The notes under the pieces: model-generated | Seen by the model: only the letters and a program-made list of their open reading frames with translations | Database searches by the model: none | Told to the model about the DNA's origin: nothing | Program-made: the position numbers and the translations under genes | Part shown: piece by piece, positions 30,201 to 40,512 of the stretch | How the letters are laid out: each line of letters opens with the position of its first letter | Position numbering within the stretch: position 1 is the stretch's first letter | Assembly: GCF_041435095.1 (NCBI RefSeq) | Contig: NZ_CP108025.1 | Location: 186,001-250,000, forward strand | Source: Kitasatospora sp. NBC_00315 | Lineage (GTDB): Bacteria; Actinomycetota; Actinomycetes; Streptomycetales; Streptomycetaceae | Length of the DNA: 64,000 nucleotides | Reading direction: 5' to 3'

Positions 30201-33200
30201 GCGCCGGGCGGAGGTGTTGACCGGTTCCAGGGACGGCGTGCGACCGATCCGGACCCGCTGCCAGGCGTTGTTCAGGTCGGTGAGCAGGATCTGCCAGGAC
30301 ACCGCGTCGACGGCGAGGTGGTGGACGACCAGGGCGAGGCGGCCGCGGTGGCGGTGGCCGAAGTCGAGCCAGATGGCGGCGAGCAGGCAGCCGGCGGCCG
30401 GGTCGAGCAGGTCGGCGGCGGCGTCGAACTCGGTGCGCAGGGTCGCCAGGGCGGCCTCGTCGTCGGGTGCGCCGGCCAGTTCGATCCGGCGGACCAGGTC
30501 GGTGGCCGTGACGGTGCGCACCGGGTCGATGTCGAGTTCGGTGTCGCCGCTGTCGCCGGTCACCAGGCGGGCCCGCAGGATCGCGTGCCGGTCGAGGACG
30601 GCGTCCAGGGTGGTGGCCAGGCCGATCGGGTCCGTGCCGGGCGGCAGGTCGAGCACCATCGCCTGGGTGTAGCGGCCGATGTTCGGGCCGGAGTCCACCA
30701 GGAACCGGCCGATCGGGAGGAGCGGCAGGCGTCCCGCGTCACCGCCCTCGAGCTCCTCCAGCACCGGCCGGTGGACGCTCTGCCCCGCGACGGCGGCGAG
30801 TTCGGCGACGCTGCCGTGGGCGAACACGTCCTGCGCGGTCAGGCTGAGGCCGGCCGAGCGGGCACGGGCGACGACCTGGATGGAGCGGATGCTGTCGCCG
30901 CCGACGGTGAAGAAGTCGTCGTCGATGCCGACCCGTTCCACGCAGAGGACGTCGGCGTAGATCTCGGCGAGCACGGCCTCGGTGGGCGTGCGGGGGGCCC
31001 GGAACCCGGCGCTCTCGAAGACCGGCGCGGGCAGGGCCGAGCGGTCCAGCTTCCCGTTCGGGGTCAGCGGCATGCGGTCCAGGACCACGATCGCGGCGGG
31101 CACCATGAACTCGGGCAGCCGGGCCGCGGCGTACTGGCGCAGGGCCCGCGGCTCGACCGGGACGACGTCGAAGGCCACTTCCATGCTGGCGCCGGAGGCG
31201 GAGTGGCCGGGGCCGGCCACCCGCAGCGGCACCACGTAGCCGACCAGGCGCTTGCCGCGCTCGGTGTCGACGACGACCACGGTGGCCGCGGACACGGTCG
31301 GGTGGGACAGCAGGACGGCCTCGACCTCGCCGGGCTCGATCCGGATGCCGCGGACCTTGGCCTGGACGTCGGCGCGGCCGACGTACTCCAGAACGGGGGT
31401 GCCGTCGCCGCCGGCCGGCCGGGTCCAGCGGACCAGGTCGCCGGTGCGGTACAGACGGGCCCCGGGCTGCTCGCCGAACGGGTCGGCGACGAAGCGGGCG
31501 ACGGTCAGGTCCGGGCGGTCGCGGTAGCCGCGGCCGACGACGTCGCCGCCGACGTACAGCTCGCCGGTCACGCCGATCGGGCAGGGGACCAGGCCGGGGC
31601 CGAGCACGTGCATCCGGACGCCGTCGAGCGCGGTGCCGATCGGGACGGTGCCGTCCGTACGCGCCCCGTCCGCGAGTTCATGGGCGCAGTCGTAGAAGGT
31701 CTCGGACTGGCCGAAGGAGTTGACGACCCGCACGCCCGGCCAGACGGCGCGGGCCCGGTTCACCAGGGACATCGGCAGCGCCTCACCGGCGAACACCAGC
31801 GTCCGCACGCTGACCCGCTCGGCGATCTGGTCGAGAAGTTCGGCGAACACCGACGGGACGGTGGAGATCACCGTGCCTGACCAGGACTCGAGCTCGGCGA
31901 GGGCCAGCACGTCACGCACCACGTCGACACGGCCGCCGGTGGTCAGGGTCGAGAAGATCTCGAACACCGACACGTCGAAGGAGACCGAGGTGGCGGCCAA
32001 GGTCCGCGAGTCGGCGTCGATGCCGACCCGCGCCGCGAGCTCGCGCACGGCCGCGGCGACGTTGCCCTGGGTGATGCCGACACCCTTGGGCTCGCCGGTC
32101 GAACCCGAGGTGTACATCACGTAGGCGAGGTTCTCCGCGCGCGGACCGGCCGGCACCGCGTCCACGACCTCCTCGGACTCCACGTACAGTCGCGGCACCT
32201 CGGCCGGGATCACGTGCTCGGTCGAGGCGTGGACCAGCACCACCTGCGGCTTCGCACTGGCGAGCACCGCGTCCAGGCGGGCGCTCGGGTAGCGCGGGTC
32301 GACGGGCAGGTACGCGGCTCCGGCCCGCCAGACGGCGAGCATCGCCACCACCAGGTCGATGGTGCGCGGCAGCGCCAGACCGACCACGCTCTCCGGGCCC
32401 GCACCGGCCGCGGCCAGCCGCCGCGCCAGCCGGTCGGCCCGGGCGTCCAGCTCGCGGTAGGTCAGCTCGGTGCCGTCGCAGACCACGGCGACGGCACCCG
32501 GGGTCGCGGCGATCTGCCGCGCCACCAGCTCCACCACGGTGGTCTGCTCGGCGGCGGTCGTGGCGGTCTCGGGCAGCAGCGCGGCGCGCTCGGACGGCAG
32601 CAGCAGGTCTAGGACGGCGACCGGCAGCTCGGGGTCCCGGAGCGCCTGCTCCAGCACCCGCACGAACCGGGTGGTCAGTTCCTCGGCGGTCGCGCGGTCG
32701 AACAGGTCGAGCGCGAACTCGAGGTGTCCGGCCAGCGTCGGCTCGCCGTCGGCGGTCCTGGCCTCGTTCATGGTCATCATCAGGTCGAACTTGGCGGTGC
32801 CGGTGACGGCGTCCTCCGGCGCCCAGCCCGCCTGCTCGCCGGCCGGCTCCACCCAGGCGCCGTCCTGCAGCACGAACATCGTCTGGAACAGCGGGTGGTA
32901 GGCCCGCGAGCGGTCGGGGTTCAGCAGCTCGACCAGGCGCTCGAACGGCATGTCCTGGTTCTCGTAGGCGGCCAGGGCCTTGCTCCGGACCCGGGCCAGC
33001 ACGCCGTTGAACGACGGGTTGCCGTCGAGGTCGACGCGCAGCACCCAGGTGTTGACGAAGAACCCGACCAGGTCGGCCAGCGCCTCGTCGGTCCGGCCGG
33101 CGATCGGCGTGCCGATCACCACGTCGGTGCCGGCCCCCATCCGGGACAGCAGCACCGCGAACGCGGACTGCAGCACCATCGAGGCGGTGGTGCCGGTGCG

Positions 33201-36200
33201 GGACGCGAACTTCTCCAGGGCGTCGAGCAACCGGGGCGGCAGTTCGAAGTCGACCATGTCGCCGCGGTAGCTGGCCACCGGCGGGCGCTGCCGGTCGGTG
33301 CGCAGCGCCATCGGCTGCACCAGGTCCGCCAACTCGGCCTGCCAGTAGGCCACCTGGCGGGCGACCAGGCTCTCCGGGTCGGACTCCTCGCCGAGCAGCT
33401 CGCGCTGCCACAGCGTGTAGTCCGCGTACTGCACCGGCAGCGGGGCCCAGGCCGGATCGGCGCCGGTGAGCCGGGCCTCGTAGGCGGTGGCGATGTCGCG
33501 CGAGAACGCGGCCATCGAACCGCCGTCGCCGGCGATGTGGTGCACGACCATCACCAGCACGTGGTGGCTCACGCCGCCGTCCGCGGTGATGCGCAGCAGG
33601 CTGCCGTGGACCGGGATGTCGTTCGCCAGGTCGAAGGCGTGCCGGATGACCGCGGCCACCGCGGCGTCGCGCTCCGGCACGGCGACCTCGACCAGCGGCA
33701 GCGCGAACCGGGCCGCGGCCTCGGCGGCGGGCAGGATCCGCTGGCAGGCGACGCCCAGGTCGTCCGCGACGAACAGGGTGCGCAGCGACTCGTGCCGGGC
33801 GATGACGTCGCCGACGGCGGCCTGCATCGCCGTGTGGTCGACCTCGGCGGGCAGCCGCACCGCGACCGGGATGTTGTAGGTGGCCGACGGGCCCTCGTAC
33901 TGGTGGATGAACCACAGGCGCTGCTGGGCCGGCGAAAGCGGGACTGTCTCGGGGCGCTGCGCCGGGACGAGGGCGGGCCGCCGGGTGCCCTCGGACAGGC
34001 GGGTGGCCAGACCGGCGACGGTCGGCGACTCGAAGATCGCGGTGATCGGGAACTCGGCGTCCAGGGCGGCGCGCACCCGGGCCATCAGGCGGGTGGCGCG
34101 CAGCGACTGCCCGCCGAGCAGGAAGAAGTCGTCGTCGATGCCGACCCGCTCCACGCCCAGCACCTCGGCGAACAGCTCCGCGAGGAGCTGTTCCTTCGGA
34201 GTGCGCGGGGCGCGGTAGGGGCGGGTGGCGACCTCGGGCTGTGGCAGGGCCTTGCGGTCGAGCTTGCCGTTCGGGGCGAGCGGGAACCGCTCCAGCACCA
34301 TGGTGACGGCCGGGACCATGAACTGCGGCAGCCGCTCGGCGGCGTGGGCGCGCAGCTCCTCCGGGTCGGGCGCGCTCGCGCCGGCGGCCGGGACCACATA
34401 GGCCACCAGCTGCTTGTCGGCCTCCGAGCCGTAGGCCGCCACGACGGCCTGGCCGACGGCCGGGTGGGCCAACAGCGCGGCCTCGACCTCGCCGGGCTCG
34501 ATCCGGATACCGCGGACCTTCACCTGCGCGTCGGCGCGGCCGACGTACTCCAGAACGGGGGTGCCGTCGCCGCCGGCCGGCAGGGTCCAGCGGACCAGGT
34601 CGCCGGTGCGGTACAGGCGGGCCCCGGGCTGCTCGCCGAACGGGTCGGCGACGAAGCGGGCGGCGGTCAGGTCCGGGCGGTCGCGGTAGCCGCGGCCGAC
34701 GACGTCGCCGCCGACGTACAGCTCGCCCGCGACGCCCACCGGGACGGGACGCAGGCTGGGGCCCAGGACGTACATCCCGACCCGGTCCAGGGGGCTGCCG
34801 ATCGGGACGGTGCCGTCCGTACGCGCCCCGTCCGCGAGTTCATGGGCGCAGTCGTAGAAGGTCTCGGACTGGCCGAAGGAGTTGACGACCCGCACGCCCG
34901 GCCAGACGGCGCGGGCCCGGTTCACCAGGGACATCGGCAGCGCCTCACCGGCGAACACCAGCGTCCGCACGCTGACCCGCTCGGCGATCTGGTCGAGAAG
35001 TTCGGCGAACACCGACGGGACGGTGGAGATCACCGTGCCCGACCAGGACTCGAGCTCGGCGAGGGCCAGCACGTCACGCACCACGTCGACACGGCCGCCG
35101 GTGGTCAGGGTCGAGAAGATCTCGAACACCGACACGTCGAAGGAGACCGAGGTGGCGGCCAAGATCCGCGAGTCGGCGTCGATGCCGACCCGCGCCGCGA
35201 GCTCGCGCACGGCCGCGGCGACGTTGCCCTGGGTGATGCCGACACCCTTGGGCTCGCCGGTCGAACCCGAGGTGTACATCACGTAGGCGAGGTTCTCCGC
35301 GCGCGGACCGGCCGGCACCGCGTCCACGACCTCCTCGGACTCCACGTACAGTCGCGGCACCTCGGCCGGGATCACATGCTCGGTCGAGGCGTGGACCAGC
35401 ACCACCTGCGGCCTCGCACTGGCAAGCACCGCGTCCAGGCGGGCGCTCGGGTAACGCGGGTCGACGGGCAGGTACGCGGCTCCGGCCCGCCAGACGGCGA
35501 GCATCGCCACCACCAGGTCGGCGGTACGCGGCAGCGCCAGACCGACCACGCTCTCCGGGCCCGCACCGGCCGCGGCCAGCCGCCGCGCCAGCCGGTCGGC
35601 CCGGGCGTCCAGCTCGCGGTAGGTCAGCTCGGTACCGTCGCAGACCACGGCGACGGCACCCGGGGTCGCGGCGATCTGCCGCGCCACCAGGTCCACCACG
35701 GTGGCCGAGGGGTCGAACCGGGCCGCGGCCGGAGCGGTCTGCGGCGGCTGCGCGGCGGCGACGGGCGCCAGCTGGTCCCGCTCGTACGGCAGCAGCACGT
35801 CGACCACGGTCACCGGCACGGCGGGGTCGGCGGTCACCTGCTCCAGCACCAGGGCGTAGCGCTCGGCCAGTTCCTCGGCGCTCTCGGGGTCGAACAGGTC
35901 GAGCGTGAACTCCAGGCGGCCGGTGAACGTCCGGTTGCCGGTGGCCGAACGGGCCGCGTCGAGGGTCAGCGACAGGTCGACGCCGGACCGCCTCGGCGCG
36001 GCGTCCTCATCGGCCCCGTCGGTGTCGTTCAGCGCGAACATCACCTGGAACAGTGGGTGGAAGCTGGCGGAGGGGGCGGGGTGCAGGGCCGCCGCCAGAG
36101 CCTCGACGCCGGTGCCCGCGTGCTCGGCCGCGGCGGCCGTCTTGGCCCGGACCTGCTCCAGCACCGCACCGAACGTGGGGTTGCCCGCCAGGTCGACCCG

Positions 36201-36524
36201 CAGCGCCCACGGGTCCCGCGCGCCACGCGGACCCGGCGTGCCGAGAACGACGTCCTGGCCGGCGCCCATCAGCGAAAGCAGTACCGCGAACGCGGCCTGC
36301 GCCACCGCCGCGGCCGGTGCGTCGAGCTTGGTGGCGACCGCGTCGAGCGCGTCGGCTGTGGCCGCCGGCAACTCGAACTCGTGGGTCTCCGTCCGCCCGC
36401 TCGGTACCGCCGGCCGCGGGTGGTCCACCGGCAGCTCCATCGGCTGCCGGAGCCCGGCCAGTTCGGCCCGCCAGTACGCCAGCTGTCGCGGCGGCAGGCT
36501 CTCGTCTTCAGAAGATGAGGTCAC
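27291..36524 (-). CDS. NRPS-1: half C-A-PCP-C-A-PCP-E-C-truncated A-PCP
   Basis: A 3077-residue synthetase with a GTG start and GGGAG eight bases upstream. Residues 1-240 match only the C-terminal half of a condensation domain; no HHxxxDG is present. A1 (about 265-760) has [11 protein letters not shown] near 418; PCP1 has GGQSLRA near 803. C2 has HHIAGDGGS near 996, A2 [11 protein letters not shown] near 1473, PCP2 GGDSIRS near 1876. An epimerisation domain follows with [10 protein letters not shown] near 2068 and NYLGRV. C3 has HHVLFDGWS near 2568. After it only about 130 residues of an adenylation domain remain (GELYLAG, RTGALVR, YVGRAGD) before PCP3 (GGHSLRA near 3023). This remnant lacks the ATP-binding loop and the A10 lysine region, so it cannot activate a substrate. 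A1 and A2 share specificity residues D-V-F-S-V-A-S-Y-D by eye, so both should load the same unassigned amino acid, the second made D. PCP3 must be loaded in trans or bypassed. Confidence 0.95.
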   Translation of the reverse strand: MTSSSEDESLPPRQLAYWRAELAGLRQPMELPVDHPRPAVPSGRTETHEFELPAATADALDAVATKLDAPAAAVAQAAFAVLLSLMGAGQDVVLGTPGPRGARDPWALRVDLAGNPTFGAVLEQVRAKTAAAAEHAGTGVEALAAALHPAPSASFHPLFQVMFALNDTDGADEDAAPRRSGVDLSLTLDAARSATGNRTFTGRLEFTLDLFDPESAEELAERYALVLEQVTADPAVPVTVVDVLLPYERDQLAPVAAAQPPQTAPAAARFDPSATVVDLVARQIAATPGAVAVVCDGTELTYRELDARADRLARRLAAAGAGPESVVGLALPRTADLVVAMLAVWRAGAAYLPVDPRYPSARLDAVLASARPQVVLVHASTEHVIPAEVPRLYVESEEVVDAVPAGPRAENLAYVMYTSGSTGEPKGVGITQGNVAAAVRELAARVGIDADSRILAATSVSFDVSVFEIFSTLTTGGRVDVVRDVLALAELESWSGTVISTVPSVFAELLDQIAERVSVRTLVFAGEALPMSLVNRARAVWPGVRVVNSFGQSETFYDCAHELADGARTDGTVPIGSPLDRVGMYVLGPSLRPVPVGVAGELYVGGDVVGRGYRDRPDLTAARFVADPFGEQPGARLYRTGDLVRWTLPAGGDGTPVLEYVGRADAQVKVRGIRIEPGEVEAALLAHPAVGQAVVAAYGSEADKQLVAYVVPAAGASAPDPEELRAHAAERLPQFMVPAVTMVLERFPLAPNGKLDRKALPQPEVATRPYRAPRTPKEQLLAELFAEVLGVERVGIDDDFFLLGGQSLRATRLMARVRAALDAEFPITAIFESPTVAGLATRLSEGTRRPALVPAQRPETVPLSPAQQRLWFIHQYEGPSATYNIPVAVRLPAEVDHTAMQAAVGDVIARHESLRTLFVADDLGVACQRILPAAEAAARFALPLVEVAVPERDAAVAAVIRHAFDLANDIPVHGSLLRITADGGVSHHVLVMVVHHIAGDGGSMAAFSRDIATAYEARLTGADPAWAPLPVQYADYTLWQRELLGEESDPESLVARQVAYWQAELADLVQPMALRTDRQRPPVASYRGDMVDFELPPRLLDALEKFASRTGTTASMVLQSAFAVLLSRMGAGTDVVIGTPIAGRTDEALADLVGFFVNTWVLRVDLDGNPSFNGVLARVRSKALAAYENQDMPFERLVELLNPDRSRAYHPLFQTMFVLQDGAWVEPAGEQAGWAPEDAVTGTAKFDLMMTMNEARTADGEPTLAGHLEFALDLFDRATAEELTTRFVRVLEQALRDPELPVAVLDLLLPSERAALLPETATTAAEQTTVVELVARQIAATPGAVAVVCDGTELTYRELDARADRLARRLAAAGAGPESVVGLALPRTIDLVVAMLAVWRAGAAYLPVDPRYPSARLDAVLASAKPQVVLVHASTEHVIPAEVPRLYVESEEVVDAVPAGPRAENLAYVMYTSGSTGEPKGVGITQGNVAAAVRELAARVGIDADSRTLAATSVSFDVSVFEIFSTLTTGGRVDVVRDVLALAELESWSGTVISTVPSVFAELLDQIAERVSVRTLVFAGEALPMSLVNRARAVWPGVRVVNSFGQSETFYDCAHELADGARTDGTVPIGTALDGVRMHVLGPGLVPCPIGVTGELYVGGDVVGRGYRDRPDLTVARFVADPFGEQPGARLYRTGDLVRWTRPAGGDGTPVLEYVGRADVQAKVRGIRIEPGEVEAVLLSHPTVSAATVVVVDTERGKRLVGYVVPLRVAGPGHSASGASMEVAFDVVPVEPRALRQYAAARLPEFMVPAAIVVLDRMPLTPNGKLDRSALPAPVFESAGFRAPRTPTEAVLAEIYADVLCVERVGIDDDFFTVGGDSIRSIQVVARARSAGLSLTAQDVFAHGSVAELAAVAGQSVHRPVLEELEGGDAGRLPLLPIGRFLVDSGPNIGRYTQAMVLDLPPGTDPIGLATTLDAVLDRHAILRARLVTGDSGDTELDIDPVRTVTATDLVRRIELAGAPDDEAALATLRTEFDAAADLLDPAAGCLLAAIWLDFGHRHRGRLALVVHHLAVDAVSWQILLTDLNNAWQRVRIGRTPSLEPVNTSARRWAHALREEALTAERAAELPRWLAAVQGPDPLLGERPLDPAVDVVSTVERVRVALPAEATEQVLTTLPARFRSGAHDGLLTALALAVAKWRERRGLGEPSTLLRLEGHGREEGVVPGAELSRTIGWFATLFPVRLDLAGVDLDEALRGGPAAGHAVKLVKEQLLAVLDKGIGYGLLRYLNPEAGPQLAAHPAPQIAFNYLGRVAGAGAGRQGSGAGWQPMPGGDAHLPALDADMPVSATVDIGAAVTDGADGPELRADFGFPTGVIAAEAVTELAELWIEALEGLARHAAGPDAGGLTPSDVPLARVTQTDLDELALSHPGLSDVWPITPMQAGLLFHASLSGPGSDVYQVQYVLHVQGEVDQVRLRAAAQTLLDRHANLRAGFVTRPDGTTLSVIRDHVTVPWQVHNLTGAADEAEREAAFEALLAADRDTGFDPADPPMLRIRLVTTAADRHEIVLTAHHVLFDGWSVPLLMRELLWAYASGGDAELPPAPAYRGFLSWLAGRDAEASTRVWRDALGGVGSPTLLAGNQDRTGTADTAVEDIGQLEVPLPTETARRLTARAAELGVTMNTIVQGSWALVLAAMTGRTDVVFGATVSGRPADVPDVDTMLGLFINTIPVRVSADPAGTLADCLRDLQAGQAALLDHQYVGLTEIYEATGLRSLFDTLLSFDSYPGDQEGLFQANEHTGLKLMGMRTIAGNNFPMAVVAAADPDPRMLLKFRTDLFPAPVAQSIADQLVRICQALADDPQTRLAAIDLLGAEERANAVLHLADLAVRPKLPALPGDVGPLGEVGATASVVVLSPGLRPVAVGAVGELYLAGEPTAEATPAEAAAHFVADPVSGAPGARLRRTGALVRRLPDGLEYVGRAGDADVSRREYRAPSTPGEQQLADLFAEVLAVERIGLDDDFFELGGHSLRATWLISRVRSVVGVTVTMRTIFEHPTVAQLEPVLRTSAATARPKLRRMRKEQ
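31636..32540. repeat. Adenylation-domain repeat, copy in A2 of NRPS-1
   Basis: About 905 bases nearly identical to 34798-35702, covering most of the A-domain N-terminal core including all visible specificity residues. Only a handful of bases differ, while the flanks (A5 onward, PCP) have diverged. This is the pattern expected from recent duplication or gene conversion inside the gene. Confidence 0.85.
34798..35702. repeat. Adenylation-domain repeat, copy in A1 of NRPS-1
   Basis: Partner of 31636-32540, offset by 3162 bases. Over the translated block I see only three residue changes (Ile/Thr, Arg/Lys and Ala/Ile). Confidence 0.85.
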
Positions 36525-37271
36525 GACAACTGCTCCCGTCCTGATTGCACCGCTTTATCGCCATCACTCCGCAATTCCGTCGCATCGACCCGGTCCGTCC
36601 GGCTCCTGGGCTGCGGCACGCGCCAGCCGCCCCGGACGATCCCGGGGCCGTCCAAGAGCGGAAACGGCAGGGAGTGCGGCGACGCTCGCCGTCGAACGAA
36701 TTCCTGCGACTCAGTGCTCGGACAACGTTTAGCAACGGACTGAAGCAGCTGTCCACCAAAGGTCGGTCCCGGCGCGACCACAAGGGGATAGCGCACGGCG
36801 AAAACGACTAAAGATTTGGTCAAATCATGCGGGTGGCTGCGGATGGTCCGCACCCGGCCGCGACCACCGCCACCAACCGTCTCGTACCCGAACAACACCG
36901 ACGGCAGCCCGAAAACCCGCTCCGCGAATGGCACTTGACGATGTCCCCAAGACCTCAACCCGGACCCGGGACGACACGATACGATCCCAGACGGCACCAC
37001 ATGAGGTCGACAGCACACCAAGTACGTCGGGCAACGCCTCAACCAGGCGACACCCGTACGGGGAGCGAATCGAAATCGGGCACAGGTCGAGCAGTGCCCG
37101 GGAAGTGGGGTAACGAATGGTTGGGCATCATCGAATCAGCGCCGATGAACCGGGACCGCGCCCCCGGAACGACGCTCGAAGGTATCACCCCGATCCGAGC
37201 TGTTCACTCCCCTGCACCACATCGGACATGGACCCTGCATTTTGGGGTAATAGAATTCCGGTGCACGCCGC
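36525..37271. other. Divergent intergenic region between NRPS-1 and the response regulator gene
   Basis: No convincing gene. Open frames here lack a ribosome site and have arginine/proline-rich compositions typical of antisense reading. The region has less G/C bias than its neighbours and should hold the promoters of NRPS-1 (minus) and the regulator (plus), but I could not define -35/-10 boxes with confidence. A short inverted repeat at 36813-36826 is listed separately. Confidence 0.6.
36813..36826. promoter_or_regulatory. Palindrome in the divergent promoter region
   Basis: GATTTG-GT-CAAATC is a perfect 6-bp inverted repeat with a 2-base centre in an AT-rich patch between the NRPS-1 and response-regulator genes. 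It could be an operator for a cluster regulator. The call rests on symmetry and position only. Confidence 0.35.
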
Positions 37272-37955
37272 ATGACCGGCGACCTCGACGGCGAAGAAAT
37301 AGCACACAACCGGAACGAAGCCATCCGGGTCGCCCTGGTCGACGACCACCGACTTTTCCGGGACGGCCTACGGAGCATCCTGTCGGCCGAGGACGATTTC
37401 CGGGTCGTGGCGGAGGGCGTACCCGACGAAGCGGTCGACCTGGCGGCCCACTGTCGGCCCGACATCATCCTGATGGACGTGCACCGCACGTCCATCAGCC
37501 CGGTGGCCACGATCCGACGGATCCTCAGCGACACCCCGGAGACCCGGGTCGTGGTGCTGTCGGGAATGGCCGACAACGCGCTGATCCTCAGCCTGGCCAA
37601 CGCCGGCGCCGCGGCCTACCTGACGAAGAACATCGGCGGCCGGGAGCTGTGCTCCGAGCTGCGCCAGGTCGCCAGCGACAGCCGAATGTTCGCGTTAAGG
37701 ATGCCGCGGACCGCGGTCACCCCGCCGGGCTACGGCAGCGGGATGTTCCAAGCGGTCCTGACCGACCGGGAGTTGGAGATCCTACGGCTGGTCAGTGTGG
37801 CCATGACGAACTCACAGATCGCCACCAAGCTGTTCGTGAGTGAGGCGACCGTGAAACGGCACCTGACCAACATCTTCGCCAAACTGGCGGCCCGCTCCCG
37901 ACTCGAGGCCGTCAACCGGGGCACGGCGCTGGGTCTGCTGCAACACCACGGCTGA
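37272..37955 (+). CDS. NarL/FixJ-type response regulator (LuxR HTH), TTA codon present
   Basis: A 227-residue regulator. The N-terminal receiver domain has the acidic pair in ALVDDHRLFRDGL, the phospho-acceptor Asp in IILMDVHRTS and the conserved Lys in YLTKNIGG. The C-terminal LuxR-type helix-turn-helix runs from LTDRELEIL through SEATVKRHLTNIFAKL. No sensor kinase gene is adjacent, so it is an orphan regulator here. Codon 142 (bases 37695-37697) is TTA. In Streptomyces this rare codon is read by the bldA tRNA, so translation may depend on development. It lies divergent from NRPS-1 and is a good candidate for a pathway-specific switch. The ATG start lacks an obvious ribosome site. Confidence 0.9.
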   Translation: MTGDLDGEEIAHNRNEAIRVALVDDHRLFRDGLRSILSAEDDFRVVAEGVPDEAVDLAAHCRPDIILMDVHRTSISPVATIRRILSDTPETRVVVLSGMADNALILSLANAGAAAYLTKNIGGRELCSELRQVASDSRMFALRMPRTAVTPPGYGSGMFQAVLTDRELEILRLVSVAMTNSQIATKLFVSEATVKRHLTNIFAKLAARSRLEAVNRGTALGLLQHHG

Positions 37956-38002
37956 CAGGCCGTCCAGCACTGAGGCCACCGTCGAAGCCGCCGCGGGCCG
38001 CA

Positions 38003-38043
38003 GGGCCGCACCGGGACCGGCTGTCCCCGCCCCGGTGCGGCCC
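38003..38043. terminator. Bidirectional terminator hairpin
   Basis: A perfect 13-bp inverted repeat (GGGCCGCACCGGG at 38003-38015, complement at 38031-38043) with a 15-base loop lies between the convergent response-regulator and DrrB-like genes. Confidence 0.6.
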
Positions 38044-38070
38044 ACCGGTGGACCGGAAAAGCTCCGGGAC

Positions 38071-38841
38071 CTACCGGACGGTCTTCTTGCCGAACGTCCT
38101 CTTCGCCCACACGTAGCTCACCAGCGCGATCCCGCCGCACCAGACCACCGCCAGCCACAGGTGGTCGCCCACCGGCTGGTCCAGCAGCAGGGCGCGCAGT
38201 GAGTCGATGATGTGCGTCATCGGCTCGTTCGCGGAGAACGACTTCAACCAGCCCGGCATGGTCTCGATCGGGGCGAACGCCCCGGACAGGAACGGCAGCA
38301 GGGTGACCAGCGAGGCGTTGCTCGCCGCCGAGGAGGTGCCGTTCGCGGACAGTCCGATCCCGGTCGCCAGCCAGGACACCGCGAGCAGCGTCAGCACCAC
38401 CACACCGGCCGCGGCCAGCCACCGGACCGCGCTGCCGTGGGCCCGGAAGCCCATCGCCATACCCACCCCGACCACCGCCAGCACGCCGACACCGGTGCGG
38501 ATGATGTTGCCCACCACGTGCCCGGTCAGCACCGAGCCGCGGCTGATCGGCAGGGTGCGGAACCGGTCGATCACGCCCTCGCCCATGTCGGTGGCCACCG
38601 CCACCGCGGTGGCGCTGGTCGAGTACGAGGCGCCCATCAGGATGATGCCGGGGATCAGGTAGTCGACGTACTTGCCGCCGCCGACGTCCAGCGAGCCGCC
38701 GAACGCGTAGTTCATCAGGCAAAGCAGGATGAGCGGCAGTGTCACCGCCATCAGCAGCGTCGACGGGTTGCGCCGGGTGTGCGTGAGCACGCGGCGAACC
38801 ATCGTGGCGGAGTCGGACACCGCGTAGCTGAGGGTGCTCAT
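38071..38841 (-). CDS. ABC-2 type permease, DrrB-like exporter subunit
   Basis: A 256-residue membrane protein. Hydrophobic segments are visible at PSTLLMAVTLPLILLCLM, VDYLIPGIILMGA, VGVLAVVGVGMAMGF, WLAAAGVVVLTLLAVSWLA and WLAVVWCGGIALVSYVW, about six in all. The sequence DMGEGVIDRFRTLPISRGSVL is typical of the daunorubicin-resistance permease family. The frame is open much further upstream, but the ATG at 38841 overlaps the stop of the ATPase gene as TGATG and begins the recognisable family sequence, so I chose it. With its partner it probably exports the NRPS-PKS product and gives self-resistance. Confidence 0.92.
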   Translation of the reverse strand: MSTLSYAVSDSATMVRRVLTHTRRNPSTLLMAVTLPLILLCLMNYAFGGSLDVGGGKYVDYLIPGIILMGASYSTSATAVAVATDMGEGVIDRFRTLPISRGSVLTGHVVGNIIRTGVGVLAVVGVGMAMGFRAHGSAVRWLAAAGVVVLTLLAVSWLATGIGLSANGTSSAASNASLVTLLPFLSGAFAPIETMPGWLKSFSANEPMTHIIDSLRALLLDQPVGDHLWLAVVWCGGIALVSYVWAKRTFGKKTVR

Positions 38842-39905
38842 CAGATCGTCGCCTTCTCGGTCTCGGCCTGCTCGTCGGACTTCGGATCCGCCGACTCTTC
38901 TGCCTTCTCGGCGGCCGACTCTGCTGCCTTCTCGGTGGCCACCGCATCGGTCTGCTCGCCGGACCGCTCCGCGCTGCGGCCGGTGAGGGCGAAGAAGACG
39001 TCGTCGAGGTCCGGGGAGTGGATGGCGAGGTTGTCGACCTCGACCGAGGTGCCCTCGAAGCGGTCCAGCAGACCCTTGACGGCCGCCAGGCTGCCGTCGT
39101 TGGGAACGTCCACGCTCAGCTGCTCGCGGTCGCACTTGAGGTCGCCGAGGATCCCCAGGGCGGCGTCCAGGCTGTGCGGGTCGGCGAAGGACAGCGTCAC
39201 GTAGCCGCCCGGCACCAGCTTCTTGAGGTCCGCCGGGGAGCCGGAGGCGACCAGCTTGCCGCCGTCCAGCAGCGCGATCCTGTCGGCGATGTGGTCGGCC
39301 TCGTCGAGCATCTGCGTGGTCAGGAAGATCGTGGTGCCCTCGTCGACCAGTTCCTTGACGATCTGCCACATCGTGCGCCGGCTGCGCGGGTCGAGGCCGG
39401 TGGTGGGCTCGTCGAGGAAGATGACCGCCGGGCGGCCCATCAGGCTCATCGCCAGGTCCAGGCGGCGCTTCATGCCGCCGGAGTAGGTCGCGGCGGGCTT
39501 GCCGGCGGCGTCGACCAGGTCGAAGCGTTCGAGCAGCTCGGAGGTCCGGGCCCGGCCCCCCTGCTTGCCCAGGTGTGCCAGGTCCGCCATCAGCTGCAGG
39601 TTCTCCCGGCCGGTGAGCAGCTTGTCGACCGCCGAGAACTGGCCGGTCACGCCGATCGCGGCGCGAACCGACTTCGCCTGCTTGACCGGGTCGAACCCGG
39701 CGATCCGGATCTGTCCGGCATCGGCCGGGATCAGGGTGGTGAGGATCTGAACGGTCGTGGTCTTGCCGGCGCCGTTCGGCCCCAGCAGGGAGAACACGGT
39801 GCCGGCCGGGACCTCGAACCCGATGCCGTCGAGCACCTTCTGCGGGCCGAAGGCCTTGCAGAGTCCGGTCACCTCTATCACGTTGCCCACGGGCGCGCTT
39901 GTCAT
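38841..39905 (-). CDS. ABC transporter ATP-binding protein, DrrA-like
   Basis: A 354-residue ATPase. It has Walker A GPNGAGKTTT, signature YSGGMKRRLD, Walker B VIFLDEPTTGLD and a switch His region (TTQMLDEADHIADRI), as in the DrrA daunorubicin-resistance family. After residue 300 there is an unusual tail of about 40 residues rich in Ala, Glu, Ser and Lys, probably disordered. The frame can extend to a TTG at 39935, but the ATG at 39905 has GAGGA about four bases upstream. It precedes and overlaps its permease gene. Together they form a likely exporter for the cluster product. Confidence 0.93.
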   Translation of the reverse strand: MTSAPVGNVIEVTGLCKAFGPQKVLDGIGFEVPAGTVFSLLGPNGAGKTTTVQILTTLIPADAGQIRIAGFDPVKQAKSVRAAIGVTGQFSAVDKLLTGRENLQLMADLAHLGKQGGRARTSELLERFDLVDAAGKPAATYSGGMKRRLDLAMSLMGRPAVIFLDEPTTGLDPRSRRTMWQIVKELVDEGTTIFLTTQMLDEADHIADRIALLDGGKLVASGSPADLKKLVPGGYVTLSFADPHSLDAALGILGDLKCDREQLSVDVPNDGSLAAVKGLLDRFEGTSVEVDNLAIHSPDLDDVFFALTGRSAERSGEQTDAVATEKAAESAAEKAEESADPKSDEQAETEKATI

Positions 39906-40512
39906 GTAGTCCTCGTCTTCATCATCGACGGACAACCGGAGTCACCTGACACGCGCGGACGGAACGCCACGGACCGCAGCCAAGGGGGCCGACCTCACCG
40001 CACCGCCCTCCGGCACGGCCCGGCCACACGGTAAGGGGCCTGCCGGAAAGCAGCAACGACGGACAGGTGCGGTCCCGACCACCCGTTCCGGGTGCCTGCG
40101 GAACTTCCGCGACCGACCGGTCGTCGACAGGGCGTCGGCCAAGGAGCGATTCAGGGCCGGCGCCTTTCGTGTTTGACTGAACGGCCCCCCGGCGAGGAGT
40201 GGACGAGCACGGTGGCCCTCACGCTCCCACCGATCTGTCGACCCGTCAGGCCATGCCTGCGAGAGCACAGTTTGGTGCCCGGAGGTGCGGACACCCGGAT
40301 CCGAAGTCGATCCGACGGAGCCATGACATGTCGGGGTGACCGGCGCAATACGACCAAAGTCGTATCGCCGTCTACGACCTACCGCTCGTCTCGTCCTTCC
40401 CCGGTCGTCTCCCCTCGCGGAACGACATCCGGTCCCTGTTAACTCGTCGGCGGCCAAGAGCACGGCATACGGGGACCGTGACAGGCCGCTCCACTCGAAT
40501 GGGGACCGCGAA
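39906..40512. other. Divergent intergenic region between the DrrAB-like pair and the StrR-like gene
   Basis: No supported gene. The StrR-like frame is open from 40336, but that part reads as basic, non-family sequence. The region should hold the promoters of the exporter pair (minus) and the regulator (plus). Apart from the inverted repeat at 40348-40365 I see no definable element. Confidence 0.55.
40348..40365. promoter_or_regulatory. Inverted repeat upstream of the StrR-like gene
   Basis: ATACGAC-CAAA-GTCGTAT is a perfect 7-bp inverted repeat with a 4-base centre, about 150 bases before the predicted start of the StrR-like gene. It may be an operator or a small hairpin. It does not match the GTTCGACTG-type half site known for StrR. 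Confidence 0.4.

Noticed and set aside
36521..37042. A 173-codon minus-strand frame upstream of NRPS-1
   Set aside because: No ribosome site, no domain-like sequence, and it covers the likely promoter region.
38071..39369. A 432-codon version of the DrrB-like permease
   Set aside because: The extra N-terminal part is an out-of-frame reading of the ATPase gene. The ATG at 38841 is coupled by TGATG and starts the family sequence.
39936..40512. StrR-type binding box (GTTCGACTG with inverted partner) before the StrR-like gene
   Set aside because: I looked for the half sites and found only GTTTGACTG near 40170 without a partner at the right distance.
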